Assembly (NCBI RefSeq): GCF_032056465.1
Contig: NZ_DAMBCL010000008.1
Reading direction: 5' to 3' (one strand)
Length of the DNA: 64,000 nucleotides
DNA from: Mobilicoccus sp032056465
Lineage (GTDB): Bacteria; Actinomycetota; Actinomycetes; Actinomycetales; Dermatophilaceae
Shown here: in pieces, positions 51,064 through 60,124 of the stretch
Layout: each line of letters begins with the position of its first letter
Position numbering within the stretch: position 1 is the stretch's first letter
Notes under the pieces: generated by a model
The model's database searches: none
What the model was told of the DNA's origin: nothing
The model's input: only the letters and a program-made list of their open reading frames with translations
Position numbers and translations under genes: made by a program

Positions 51064-51704
51064 CAGGCGTTCACCCCCGCGGCGCGGGCGCGCAGCATGG
51101 CCGCCGGGGCGACGTCCTCGAGCGGGAGACCACGGCGCGCGGCCACGGCCTCGGGCTGCTCGAGCTGCTTGAGCGCTTCCACCGTCGCGTGGACGATGTT
51201 GATCGCGTTCTGCGAGCCGAGCGACTTGCTCAGGACGTCGTGGATGCCGGCGCACTCGAGCACGGCGCGCACCGGACCACCGGCGATGACACCGGTACCG
51301 GGCGACGCCGGGCGCAGGAGCACGACGCCGGCCGCGGCCTCACCCTGGACCGGGTGCGGGATGGTGTTCTGGATGCGCGGGACGCGGAAGAAGGCCTTCT
51401 TGGCCTCCTCGACGCCCTTGGCGATCGCCGCCGGAACTTCCTTGGCCTTGCCGTAACCGACGCCGACGGTGCCGTCACCGTCGCCGACGACCACGAGGGC
51501 GGTGAAGCTGAACCGGCGTCCGCCCTTGACGACCTTGGAGACGCGGTTGATGGTGACGACGCGCTCCAGGAACTGGCCGCGCTCGTCGTCACGTCCACCG
51601 CGACGGTTGTCGTTGCGGTCGCGACCGCCGCGGCGGTCGCCCCGCTCGTTGGTGGCGCCGGCGGAGTCGCCGGCGCCGGTGCCTCGGCGCTGGGGTCCAG
51701 CCAT
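51063..51704 (-). CDS. rpsE: 30S ribosomal protein S5
   Basis: The 213-aa protein has the dsRNA-binding motif FLERVVTINRVSKVVKGGRR and the C-terminal GGPVRAVLECAGIHDVLSK. The first 45 residues form an Arg/Gly/Asp-rich extension of tandem RGGRD-like steps, longer than in E. coli. S5 contributes to decoding fidelity. It sits between rplR and rpmD. Confidence 0.96.
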   Translation of the reverse strand: MAGPQRRGTGAGDSAGATNERGDRRGGRDRNDNRRGGRDDERGQFLERVVTINRVSKVVKGGRRFSFTALVVVGDGDGTVGVGYGKAKEVPAAIAKGVEEAKKAFFRVPRIQNTIPHPVQGEAAAGVVLLRPASPGTGVIAGGPVRAVLECAGIHDVLSKSLGSQNAINIVHATVEALKQLEQPEAVAARRGLPLEDVAPAAMLRARAAGVNA

Positions 51705-51744
51705 CAGACGTTCCTCTTCTTCTCGTTGCGGGTCGACATCGCGC

Positions 51745-52119
51745 TCACAGCGACAGACCTCCCTCTCGGGCGCCCTCGGCGATCGCCGCGACGCGCCCGT
51801 GGTACTTGTTGCCGCCGCGGTCGAACACGACCGCGTCGATGCCGGCGTCCTTGGCCCGCTGGGCCACGAGCTCGCCGACCTTGCGCGCCTTGGCGGTCTT
51901 GTCGCCGTCGAAGCTGCGCAGGTCCGCCTCCATGGTGGAGGCCGAGGCGAGGGTACGACCCTCGGCGTCGTCCACGACCTGGACGAACATGTGTCGCGAC
52001 GAGCGCGTGACCACGAGGCGCGGACGGACCGCGGTCCCCGTGATGCGCTTGCGCAGACGGAAGTGGCGACGCGTGCGGGCAGCGGCCTTGCTCTTGCCGC
52101 GCTTGATCGTGAGTGCCAT
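51745..52119 (-). CDS. rplR: 50S ribosomal protein L18
   Basis: The protein has 124 aa from ATG 52119 (MALTIKRGKSKAAARTRRHF), which overlaps the rplF stop by one base. RPRLVVTRSSRHMFVQVVDD and the C-terminal FDRGGNKYHGRVAAIAEGAR are L18 signatures. It attaches 5S rRNA to the 50S subunit. Confidence 0.96.
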   Translation of the reverse strand: MALTIKRGKSKAAARTRRHFRLRKRITGTAVRPRLVVTRSSRHMFVQVVDDAEGRTLASASTMEADLRSFDGDKTAKARKVGELVAQRAKDAGIDAVVFDRGGNKYHGRVAAIAEGAREGGLSL

Positions 52120-52658
52120 CACTTACCAGCCTTTCCGACCTTGCGGCGAATGTGCTCGCCCGCGTACCGCACACCCTTGCCCTTGTAGGGGTCGGGCTTG
52201 CGCAGCTTGCGGATGTTGGCAGCGGTCTCACCGACGAGCTGCTTGTCGATGCCCTGGATGGCGAACTTCGTGGGTCCCTCGACCGTGAAGCTGATGCCCT
52301 CGGGGGCCTCGACGGTGATCGAGTGGCTGTAGCCGAGCGCGAACTCGAGGTTGCCCCCCTTGTTCTGCACGCGGTAACCGGTGCCGAAGATCTCCATCTT
52401 CTTCTCGTACCCGTTGGTGACGCCCTCGACCATGTTGGCGATGAGCGTGCGGGTGAGGCCGTGGAGCGAACGCGACTCGCGCTCGTCGTCGGGGCGCGTG
52501 ACCGCGATGGCCCCGTCCTCGTCGCGGGCGACGCGGATCGGCTCGGACACGTTCATGGCCAGCTGGCCCTTGGGGCCCTTGACCGAGACGGCCTGGCCGT
52601 CGATGGTCACGTCGACGCCGGAGGGAATGGTGATGGGGAGTCGTCCGATTCGGGACAT
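52119..52658 (-). CDS. rplF: 50S ribosomal protein L6
   Basis: The 179-aa protein (MSRIGRLPITIPSGVDVTID) has two homologous folds and ends with the signature RKPDPYKGKGVRYAGEHIRR. It lies near the factor-binding site of the 50S subunit. GGAG-type ribosome binding sequence is upstream. Confidence 0.97.
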   Translation of the reverse strand: MSRIGRLPITIPSGVDVTIDGQAVSVKGPKGQLAMNVSEPIRVARDEDGAIAVTRPDDERESRSLHGLTRTLIANMVEGVTNGYEKKMEIFGTGYRVQNKGGNLEFALGYSHSITVEAPEGISFTVEGPTKFAIQGIDKQLVGETAANIRKLRKPDPYKGKGVRYAGEHIRRKVGKAGK

Positions 52659-52685
52659 TGCCTGGTCTCCTTCCTACTTCTCGGA

Positions 52686-53084
52686 TTACCAGACGTAGGC
52701 GAGGACTTCCCCACCCACACCCTTGTTGGCGGCCTGCTTGTCCGTGAGGAGGCCGGAGGACGTGGAGATGATCGCCACGCCGAGACCACCGAGGACCTTG
52801 GGCAGGTTGGTCGACTTCGCGTACACGCGGAGTCCGGGCTTGGACACGCGGCGCACGCCGGAGATGGAGCGCTCACGGTTGGGGCCGTACTTCAGCTCGA
52901 TGGTCAGCGTCTTGCCGACCTCGGCGTCCTCGACCTTCCAACCCGCGATGTAACCCTCGGACGTGAGGATCTCCGCGATGTTGGACTTGAGCTTCGAAAA
53001 CGGCATGGACACTGCGTCGTGGTGCGCCGAGTTGGCGTTACGCACGCGGGTGAGCATGTCCGCGATGGGGTCTGTCATCGTCAT
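52686..53084 (-). CDS. rpsH: 30S ribosomal protein S8
   Basis: The 132-aa protein (MTMTDPIADMLTRVRNANSA) has the C-terminal signature GGLGVAIISTSSGLLTDKQA. ATG 53084 has GGAG 9 nt upstream; ATG 53078 is an alternative. In E. coli S8 also represses the spc operon by binding its mRNA; whether that holds here is unknown. Confidence 0.97.
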   Translation of the reverse strand: MTMTDPIADMLTRVRNANSAHHDAVSMPFSKLKSNIAEILTSEGYIAGWKVEDAEVGKTLTIELKYGPNRERSISGVRRVSKPGLRVYAKSTNLPKVLGGLGVAIISTSSGLLTDKQAANKGVGGEVLAYVW

Positions 53085-53176
53085 TTTGGGCTTCTCCGCC
53101 CTTCCTCACCGCGGTTTCTCCCGCACCTGCTGTGCGGCAGACCTTCGGTGTAGAAGTGTGTTGAGTGGACGAGCTG

Positions 53177-53362
53177 TTACCAGCTGCTCTTGGTCACGCC
53201 GGGCAGCTCACCGCGGTGAGCCATCTCGCGCAGGCAAACTCGGCACAGGCCGAACTTGCGGTACACCGAGTGGGGCCGGCCGCACCGCTGGCAGCGGGTG
53301 TAGGCGCGGACCTTGAACTTCGGCTTGCGATTGGCCTTGTTGATCAGTGCGGTCTTGGCCAC
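53177..53362 (-). CDS. rpsN: 30S ribosomal protein S14, zinc-binding type Z
   Basis: The 61-aa protein (MAKTALINKANRKPKFKVRA) has the zinc ligands Cys24, Cys27, Cys40 and Cys43. This is the short, zinc-containing form usual in the spc position of Gram-positive bacteria. It starts 2 nt after the rplE stop. Confidence 0.97.
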   Translation of the reverse strand: MAKTALINKANRKPKFKVRAYTRCQRCGRPHSVYRKFGLCRVCLREMAHRGELPGVTKSSW

Positions 53363-53364
53363 GA

Positions 53365-53936
<572 letters not shown>

Positions 53937-53937
<1 letters not shown>

Positions 53938-54290
53938 CAGAGGTCCTTCCCGGAGCGCACGGAGACCCGGACGCGCTGCGTCTTCGTCTTGCCGTTGCGC
54001 TCGACCGTCTCGACCCGCGTGCGGATCCGGGTCGGCTTCTTCGTCTCCGGGTCCACGATCATCACGTTGCTCACGTGGATCGGGGCCTCGACCTGGACGA
54101 TGCCGCCGGCGCCGCGCTGGCTCGCACGGGTGTGCTTGGTGATGCGGTTGATGCCCTCGACGAGCACACGCTGCGTCTCCGGGTACACCTCGATGACCTT
54201 GCCCTGCTTGCCGCGGTCGCCGCCCTTGTCCTGCTTGCGGCCGGAGATGACCTGAACGAGGTCACCCTTCTTGATCTTCATCTTGGCCAT
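53937..54290 (-). CDS. rplX: 50S ribosomal protein L24
   Basis: The 117-aa protein (MAKMKIKKGDLVQVISGRKQ) carries a KOW motif at the N-terminus and GGIVQVEAPIHVSNVMIVDP. It is an assembly initiator for the 50S subunit. It follows rplN by 3 nt. Confidence 0.97.
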
Positions 54291-54293
54291 GGG

Positions 54294-54662
54294 TTACAGC
54301 ACCTCCGGGGCCAGCGAGATGATCTTCATGAACTTCTTGTCACGCAGCTCGCGGCCCACCGGGCCGAAGATGCGGGTACCACGCGGGTCACCGTCGTTCT
54401 TGAGGATGACGGCCGCGTTCTCGTCGAATCGGATGTAGGAACCGTCGGGACGACGGCGCTCCTTCTTCGTGCGGACGATGACGGCCTTGACGACATCGCC
54501 CTTCTTGACGTTGCCGCCAGGGATGGCGTCCTTGACCGCGCCGACGATGACGTCACCGATACCGGCGTACCGCCGGCCGGAGCCACCGAGCACGCGGATG
54601 CACAAGATCTCCTTGGCACCGGTGTTGTCGGCGACGCGAAGTCGCGACTCCTGCTGGATCAC
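54294..54662 (-). CDS. rplN: 50S ribosomal protein L14
   Basis: The 122-aa protein (MIQQESRLRVADNTGAKEIL) has the signature GGNVKKGDVVKAVIVRTKKE. It forms an intersubunit bridge. A 128-bp gap with hairpins precedes it, so it may start a separate transcript or be subject to processing. Confidence 0.97.
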   Translation of the reverse strand: MIQQESRLRVADNTGAKEILCIRVLGGSGRRYAGIGDVIVGAVKDAIPGGNVKKGDVVKAVIVRTKKERRRPDGSYIRFDENAAVILKNDGDPRGTRIFGPVGRELRDKKFMKIISLAPEVL

Positions 54663-54694
54663 TTCATACTCCTGTCGTCGCGCCGGTTCTCAGT

Positions 54695-54746
54695 CGGGGG
54701 AATCCCCCGGTGAGCCTTGCGGAACTTACTGGCCAGCTGCCTGGCC
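54695..54746 (-). other. Hairpins in the rpsQ-rplN gap
   Basis: CGGGGGA-A-TCCCCCG (54695-54709) and GGCCAG-CTGC-CTGGCC (54731-54746) lie in the gap that separates the S10-type and spc-type segments. The first is 33 nt upstream of rplN. They could be an attenuator or processing site. Confidence 0.5.
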
Positions 54747-54790
54747 GAGGTCTGTTGAGAGGGCCTGGTGGAGGGCTGACGCCCCCGGGA

Positions 54791-55099
54791 TCACTTGGCC
54801 TTCTCGACGATGCGCACGAGGCGCCAACGCTTCGAGGCGGACAGCGGACGCGTCTCCATGATGAGCACGCGGTCGCCGATTCCGGCCTCGTTGTTCTCGT
54901 CGTGCGCCTTCAGGCGGCTGGTGCGACGCATGACCTTGCCGTAGAGGGCGTGCTTCACGCGGTCCTCGACCTCGACGACGATGGTCTTGTCCATCTTGTC
55001 GCTGACGACGTACCCGCGAGCGGTCTTGCGGAAGTTACGGCCCTCGCCGGTCTCGACGGTCTCGTCGGTCACGGTGTTCTCCTCCGGAGTGGTCGTCAT
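54791..55099 (-). CDS. rpsQ: 30S ribosomal protein S17
   Basis: The 102-aa protein has the S17 core NFRKTARGYVVSDKMDKTIV and GDRVLIMETRPLSASKRWRL. The first 20 residues are an acidic Thr/Glu extension. It binds the 5' domain of 16S rRNA. It lies 2 nt after the rpmC stop and ends the first segment. Confidence 0.97.
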   Translation of the reverse strand: MTTTPEENTVTDETVETGEGRNFRKTARGYVVSDKMDKTIVVEVEDRVKHALYGKVMRRTSRLKAHDENNEAGIGDRVLIMETRPLSASKRWRLVRIVEKAK

Positions 55100-55101
55100 G
55101 G

Positions 55102-55329
55102 TCAGCTCGCCACCTTCGGGCCGCCGATGTTGAGCTCGCGCTCACGCATGATCGTGTAGATCCGCGCGATGTCCTTGCGGACCGCGCGAAGTCGGCTGTT
55201 GTTCTCGAGCTGGCCGGTGGCGGACTGGAACCGCAGGTTGAACAGCTCACCCTTGGCCTTCTTGAGCTCGTCGGCGAGCTTCTCATCGGACATCTCGCGG
55301 ATCGCGTCCGCTGCCAGGTCCTTCGACAT
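55102..55329 (-). CDS. rpmC: 50S ribosomal protein L29
   Basis: The 75-aa protein has the L29 pattern LADELKKAKGELFNLRFQSA and NNSRLRAVRKDIARIYTIMR. It lies at the nascent-chain exit, near the trigger factor site. Its ATG shares one base with the rplP stop. Confidence 0.97.
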   Translation of the reverse strand: MSKDLAADAIREMSDEKLADELKKAKGELFNLRFQSATGQLENNSRLRAVRKDIARIYTIMRERELNIGGPKVAS

Positions 55330-55748
55330 CAGTTGTCACCACCCTCACGTGCGATGAATCGGCACTTCATGGGGAGCTTGTGCATCGCCAGGCGCATGGC
55401 CTCGCGAGCGACCTCCTCGCTGACGCCGGAGAGCTCGAACATGACGCGGCCCGGCTTGACGTTGGCGACCCACCACTCGGGGGAACCCTTACCGGATCCC
55501 ATGCGGGTCTCGGCCGGCTTCTTGGTGAGCGGGCGGTCCGGGTAGATGTTGATCCAGACCTTTCCGCCACGCTTGATGTAGCGGGTCATCGCGATACGAG
55601 CGGACTCGATCTGACGGTTGGTGACGTAGGCCGGCGTGAGCGCCTGGAGGCCGTAGTCACCGAACGCGATCTCGGTGCCGCCCTTCGCCATGCCGCGACG
55701 GGTCGGGTGGTGCTGCTTACGGTGCTTGACTCGACGGGGAATCAACAT
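55329..55748 (-). CDS. rplP: 50S ribosomal protein L16
   Basis: The 139-aa protein (MLIPRRVKHRKQHHPTRRGM) carries the L16 signatures RMGSGKGSPEWWVANVKPGR and the C-terminal AMRLAMHKLPMKCRFIAREG. It is near the A-site tRNA. It shares one base with rpsC. Confidence 0.97.
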   Translation of the reverse strand: MLIPRRVKHRKQHHPTRRGMAKGGTEIAFGDYGLQALTPAYVTNRQIESARIAMTRYIKRGGKVWINIYPDRPLTKKPAETRMGSGKGSPEWWVANVKPGRVMFELSGVSEEVAREAMRLAMHKLPMKCRFIAREGGDN

Positions 55749-56596
55749 CAGGACTCTGCTCCCTCGGTGGTCGCGGGGGCGCCCGACGTCACGGCCGTCT
55801 CGCTGCCACCCGTGCTCTCGTTCGTGCGCGGCGCGCGGGACCCACGGTCTCCGCCACGCTCGCCGCCGGGACGGCGCCCACGGGCGGGACGCTCGCCGCG
55901 CGGGCCACCACGGCCGGCGCGACCCGGAGCGGCGGCCTGCTGGGCCGCGAGCTCCTTGGACGTCAGGTCGCCCTTGTAGATCCAGACCTTCACGCCGATG
56001 CGGCCGAAGGTGGTGCGGGCCTCGTAGAAGCCGTAGTCGATGTTCGCGCGGAGGGTGTGCAGCGGCACACGACCCTCGCGGTAGAACTCGGTGCGGCTCA
56101 TCTCGGCGCCGCCGAGACGGCCGGAGACCTGCACGCGGATGCCCTTGGCGCCGGCGCGGAGCGAGGACTGCATGCCCTTGCGCATCGCGCGACGGAAGGA
56201 GACGCGGGCGGAGAGCTGCTCGGCGATGCCCTGCGCGACGAGCTGGGCGTCCATCTCGGGGTTCTTGACCTCGAGGATGTTGAGCTGCACCTGCTTGCCC
56301 GTGAGCTTCTCGAGCTCACCGCGGATGCGGTCGGCCTCGGCGCCGCGGCGACCGATGACGATGCCCGGACGCGCCGTGTGGATGTCGACGCGGACGCGGT
56401 CACGCGTGCGCTCGATCTCGACGCGGCTGATGCCGGCGCGCTCCATGCCCGTGGACATGAGCTTGCGGATCGCCACGTCCTCCTTGACGTAGTCGCGGTA
56501 GCGCTGGCCGTCCTTGGTGCTGTCGGCGAACCACCGGGACACGTGGTCGGTGGTGATGCCGAGACGGAAGCCGTTCGGGTTGACCTTCTGACCCAT
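55748..56596 (-). CDS. rpsC: 30S ribosomal protein S3
   Basis: The 282-aa protein has the KH domain motif ARPGIVIGRRGAEADRIRGE and the S3 signature GRLGGAEMSRTEFYREGRVP. The last 60 residues are an Arg/Gly- and Ser/Thr-rich tail, absent in E. coli. S3 helps unwind mRNA at the ribosome entry. It shares one base with rplV. Confidence 0.97.
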   Translation of the reverse strand: MGQKVNPNGFRLGITTDHVSRWFADSTKDGQRYRDYVKEDVAIRKLMSTGMERAGISRVEIERTRDRVRVDIHTARPGIVIGRRGAEADRIRGELEKLTGKQVQLNILEVKNPEMDAQLVAQGIAEQLSARVSFRRAMRKGMQSSLRAGAKGIRVQVSGRLGGAEMSRTEFYREGRVPLHTLRANIDYGFYEARTTFGRIGVKVWIYKGDLTSKELAAQQAAAPGRAGRGGPRGERPARGRRPGGERGGDRGSRAPRTNESTGGSETAVTSGAPATTEGAES

Positions 56597-57009
56597 CAGC
56601 GAACGCCTCCATTCGTCTCGAGCTGGCTGACCTGCACGGTGATGTGGCTCGTGCGCTTGTTGATGCGGAACGCGCGGCCCTGGGCCCGCGGCTGGAACCG
56701 CTTCATCGTGGGGCCCTCGTCGACGTACGCGGTCGTGACGACCAGCGCACGCTCGTCGAACGGCACCGACTCGCGCTCGGCCTTCTGACGGGCGTTGGCG
56801 ATGGCGCTGGCGAGCACCTTGTACACGGGCTCGCTCGCCGACTGCGGCGCGAACTGCAGCGTGGCGAGGGCCTCGGGGGCCTGCTTGCCACGGATGAGGT
56901 CCACGACACGGCGGGCCTTCATCGGCGTGACGCGCACGCCACGGGCCTGTGCCCGGGCTTCGAGCATCACGGCGTCCTCCTGGCTCTTCTTCGACTTCGT
57001 AGCGGCCAT
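56596..57009 (-). CDS. rplV: 50S ribosomal protein L22
   Basis: The 137-aa protein has VRVTPMKARRVVDLIRGKQA and the C-terminal hairpin KRFQPRAQGRAFRINKRTSH that lines the exit tunnel, where macrolide-resistance mutations occur in other species. It shares one base with the rpsS stop. Confidence 0.97.
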   Translation of the reverse strand: MAATKSKKSQEDAVMLEARAQARGVRVTPMKARRVVDLIRGKQAPEALATLQFAPQSASEPVYKVLASAIANARQKAERESVPFDERALVVTTAYVDEGPTMKRFQPRAQGRAFRINKRTSHITVQVSQLETNGGVR

Positions 57010-57290
57010 CAGCGACGACGACCCTTCTTGTCGTCCTTCACGTGACCCTTGAACGTGCGCGTCGGCGCGAACTCGCCGAGCTTGTGCCCGACCATCGACT
57101 CGGTGACGAACACCGGCACGTGCTTGCGACCGTCGTGGACGGCAAAGGTGTGGCCGAGGAAGTCGGGCGCGATGACCGACCGGCGCGACCAGGTCTTGAT
57201 GACGTTCTTGCTGCCCGCTTCGTTCTGGGCGTCCACCTTCTTCTGAAGGTGGTCGTCGATGAAGGGGCCCTTCTTCAGGCTGCGAGGCAT
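57009..57290 (-). CDS. rpsS: 30S ribosomal protein S19
   Basis: The 93-aa protein (MPRSLKKGPFIDDHLQKKVD) has the S19 signature KLGEFAPTRTFKGHVKDDKK. It binds 16S rRNA with S13 in the head. It follows rplB by 15 nt. Confidence 0.97.
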   Translation of the reverse strand: MPRSLKKGPFIDDHLQKKVDAQNEAGSKNVIKTWSRRSVIAPDFLGHTFAVHDGRKHVPVFVTESMVGHKLGEFAPTRTFKGHVKDDKKGRRR

Positions 57291-57305
57291 ATCAGCGGGC
57301 TCCTA

Positions 57306-58142
57306 TCAGCGCTTCTTGCCGGTACGACGACGACGGACGATGAGCTTGTCGCTCTCCTTGTTGGGACGGCGGGTACGACCCTCCGGCTGGCCCCAGGGGC
57401 TGACCGGGTGACGTCCACCGGAGGTGCGACCCTCACCACCACCGTGCGGGTGGTCCACCGGGTTCATGACGACACCACGGACGGTGGGGCGCTTGCCCTT
57501 CCACCGCATGCGGCCGGCCTTGCCCCAGTTGATGTTGCTCTGCTCGGCGTTGCCGACCTCGCCGATCGTCGCGCGGCAGCGGACGTCGACGTTGCGGATC
57601 TCACCGGAGGGCATACGCAGCTGGGCGTAGCGGCCCTCCTTGGCGACGAGCTGGACTCGCGCACCGGCGGAGCGGGCGATCTTGGCCCCGCCGCCGGGGC
57701 GGAGCTCGATCGCGTGGATGACGGTACCGACGGGGATGTTGCGCATCGGCAGGTTGTTGCCCGGCTTGATGTCCGCCCCGGGGCCGTTCTCGATCCGATC
57801 GCCCTGCTTGAGGCGGTTCGGCGCGATGATGTAGCGCTTCTCGCCGTCCGCGTAGTGCAGGAGGGCGATGCGGGCGGTGCGGTTGGGGTCGTACTCGATG
57901 TGAGCGACCTTGGCCGGGATGCCGTCCTTGTCGTGACGACGGAAGTCGATGACGCGGTAGGCGCGCTTGTGGCCGCCACCGATGTGACGGGTCGTGATGC
58001 GGCCCTGGTTGTTACGACCACCGGTCTTCGCGAGCGGGCGCACCAGCGACTTCTCGGGCTGGTCGCGCGTCACCTCCACGAAGTCGGCGACGCTGCTCCC
58101 GCGACGCCCCGGCGTCGTCGGCTTGTACTTACGGATACCCAT
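57306..58142 (-). CDS. rplB: 50S ribosomal protein L2
   Basis: The 278-aa protein starts MGIRKYKPTTPGRRGSSVAD. The C-terminal signature VVMNPVDHPHGGGEGRTSGG contains the conserved histidine near the peptidyl transferase centre. Basic tail RRRRTGKKR ends the protein. It follows rplW after 45 bp. Confidence 0.97.
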   Translation of the reverse strand: MGIRKYKPTTPGRRGSSVADFVEVTRDQPEKSLVRPLAKTGGRNNQGRITTRHIGGGHKRAYRVIDFRRHDKDGIPAKVAHIEYDPNRTARIALLHYADGEKRYIIAPNRLKQGDRIENGPGADIKPGNNLPMRNIPVGTVIHAIELRPGGGAKIARSAGARVQLVAKEGRYAQLRMPSGEIRNVDVRCRATIGEVGNAEQSNINWGKAGRMRWKGKRPTVRGVVMNPVDHPHGGGEGRTSGGRHPVSPWGQPEGRTRRPNKESDKLIVRRRRTGKKR

Positions 58143-58187
58143 GAGATCAGTTCTCCCTTAGCGATTCGATCGGCTTCGGGCGCGCGC

Positions 58188-58487
58188 TCAGCGCGCGCCA
58201 CCGAAGACGTCGATCGAGCCTTCCTTGAGGGTGACGATGGCGCGCTTGGTGTCCTTGCGCTTACCCATCCCGAACCGGGTCCGACGGGTCTTGCCGGGGC
58301 GGTTCAACGTGTTGACGGAGGAGACCTTGACGTCGAAGATCTGCTCGACGGCGATCTTGATCTCGGTCTTGTTGGCGCGCGGATCGACGAGGAAGGTGTA
58401 CTTGCCCTCGTCCATCAGCGTGTACGACTTCTCGGAGACGACCGGCGAGAGCAGGACGTCGCGGGGGTCCTTGTTCAGGGCGCTCAC
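58188..58487 (-). CDS. rplW: 50S ribosomal protein L23
   Basis: The protein has 99 aa from GTG 58487, overlapping the rplD stop by 4 bp (GTGA). It has DVLLSPVVSEKSYTLMDEGK and VNTLNRPGKTRRTRFGMGKR. It docks trigger factor and the signal recognition particle at the tunnel exit. Confidence 0.97.
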   Translation of the reverse strand: MSALNKDPRDVLLSPVVSEKSYTLMDEGKYTFLVDPRANKTEIKIAVEQIFDVKVSSVNTLNRPGKTRRTRFGMGKRKDTKRAIVTLKEGSIDVFGGAR

Positions 58488-59134
58488 TTGGCGACCTCCT
58501 TGGACTTCGTGGCGGCGGCGACGAACGCCTCGAGGGCGTCCTCGGTGAAGACGATGTCGTCCGCGCACAGGACGTCGTAGGTGTTCAGCTGGTCGGCGAA
58601 CAGCACGTGCACGGACGGCAGGTTGCGCACCGAGAGCATCGCGGTCTCGTCACCGCGACCGACGACCACGAGCTGGTTGGTGCGCTCGGTGAGCGCGGCC
58701 ATCAGCGTGGCGGCGTTGCGGGCCGAGGGGGACTCCCCCTCGACGAGACCGGTGACGACGTGCACGCGGTCGTGACGCGCGCGGTCGGAGAGGGCCCCGC
58801 GCAGGGCGGCGGCCTTCATCTTCTTGGGGGTGCGCTGGCTGTAGTCGCGCGGCTGCGGGCCGTGGACGGTGCCACCACCGGCGAACTGCGGCGCGCGGGT
58901 CGAACCCTGGCGGGCGCGGCCGGTGCCCTTCTGGCGGTACGGCTTGCGGCCACCACCACGGACCTCGGAGCGCGTCTTGGTGGAGTGCGTCCCCTGGCGG
59001 GCCGCGGCCTGCTGGGCCACGACGACCTGGTGGATGAGCGGCACGTTGGTCTGCACGTCGAAGATCTCGGCGGGCAGGTCGACCGTGCGACCGGCGGCGG
59101 CACCCGTGTGGTCACGGACGTCGATCGTCGTCAT
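58484..59134 (-). CDS. rplD: 50S ribosomal protein L4
   Basis: The 216-aa protein has the L4 loop KTRSEVRGGGRKPYRQKGTG followed by RARQGSTRAPQFAGGGTVHG, which reaches into the exit tunnel. In E. coli L4 also represses the S10 operon; it is not known here. It starts 7 nt after the rplC stop. Confidence 0.97.
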   Translation of the reverse strand: MTTIDVRDHTGAAAGRTVDLPAEIFDVQTNVPLIHQVVVAQQAAARQGTHSTKTRSEVRGGGRKPYRQKGTGRARQGSTRAPQFAGGGTVHGPQPRDYSQRTPKKMKAAALRGALSDRARHDRVHVVTGLVEGESPSARNAATLMAALTERTNQLVVVGRGDETAMLSVRNLPSVHVLFADQLNTYDVLCADDIVFTEDALEAFVAAATKSKEVAK

Positions 59135-59141
59135 GGTCTGG

Positions 59142-59804
59142 TCACGCTCCCTTCACAGCGGTGCGGACGAGCACGACGGCGCCGCGGGGGCCGGGGACGG
59201 CACCCTTGATGAGCAGGAGGCCCTGCTCGGCGTCGACGGCGTGGATCTGCAGGTTCTGGGTCGTCTGGCGGACCCCACCCATGCGGCCGGCCATGCGGTG
59301 GCCCTTGAACACGCGCGAGGGCGTGGCGCAGGCGCCGATGGAGCCCGGCTTGCGGTGGTTGCGGTGCGCGCCGTGGCTGGCGGAGACACCGGCGAAGCCG
59401 TGACGCTTCATGACACCGGCGAAACCCTTGCCCTTGGTGCGGCCGACGACGTCGACGCGCTGCCCGGCCTCGAAGGCCTCGGCGGTGACCTCCTGGCCGG
59501 CGCTGAAGGTGCCGGCGTCGGAGGTGCGCAGCTCGACGAGGTGACGGCGCGGCGTGACACCGGCCTTCTCGAAGTGGCCGGACATGGGCTGGTTCACCTT
59601 GCGCGGGTCGATGGCGCCGAAGGCGATCTGCAGGGCGTTGTAGCCGTCGACGTCCTCGGTGCGCACCTGCGTCACGACGCAGGGGCCGGCCTTGACCACG
59701 GTCACGGGAACGAGGCGGTTGTCGGCGTCCCACATCTGGGTCATGCCGAGCTTCTCGCCCAGCACGCCCGTGACGGGGCGCTCGATCTTGGAAGAAATGC
59801 TCAT
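59142..59804 (-). CDS. rplC: 50S ribosomal protein L3
   Basis: The 220-aa protein starts MSISSKIERPVTGVLGEKLG. It has FAGVMKRHGFAGVSASHGAH and GSIGACATPSRVFKGHRMAG, whose long loop approaches the peptidyl transferase centre. It lies 11 nt after the rpsJ stop. Confidence 0.97.
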   Translation of the reverse strand: MSISSKIERPVTGVLGEKLGMTQMWDADNRLVPVTVVKAGPCVVTQVRTEDVDGYNALQIAFGAIDPRKVNQPMSGHFEKAGVTPRRHLVELRTSDAGTFSAGQEVTAEAFEAGQRVDVVGRTKGKGFAGVMKRHGFAGVSASHGAHRNHRKPGSIGACATPSRVFKGHRMAGRMGGVRQTTQNLQIHAVDAEQGLLLIKGAVPGPRGAVVLVRTAVKGA

Positions 59805-59815
59805 CTGCACTGCCC

Positions 59816-60124
59816 TCAGAGCTTGATCTCGATGTTGACGTCGGCCGGCAGGTCGAGACGCATGAGCGAGTCGACGGCCTTGGGCGTCGGGTCCACGATG
59901 TCGATGAGGCGCTTGTGCGTGCGCATCTCGAAGTGCTCGCGGCTGTCCTTGTACTTGTGGGGCGACCGGATGACGACGAAGACGTTCTTCTCCGTCGGCA
60001 GCGGCACCGGGCCGACCACGGTGGCACCGGCACGGGTCACCGTGTCGACGATCTTGCGCGCCGAGGAGTCGATGACCTCGTGGTCGTACGACTTCAACCG
60101 GATGCGGATCTTCTGTCCCGCCAT
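59816..60124 (-). CDS. rpsJ: 30S ribosomal protein S10
   Basis: The 102-aa protein (MAGQKIRIRLKSYDHEVIDS) has VGPVPLPTEKNVFVVIRSPH and the C-terminal LPADVNIEIKL. It is the first gene of the ribosomal block and also a NusB partner in antitermination. Elongation-factor genes tuf and fusA do not precede it here. Confidence 0.97.
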   Translation of the reverse strand: MAGQKIRIRLKSYDHEVIDSSARKIVDTVTRAGATVVGPVPLPTEKNVFVVIRSPHKYKDSREHFEMRTHKRLIDIVDPTPKAVDSLMRLDLPADVNIEIKL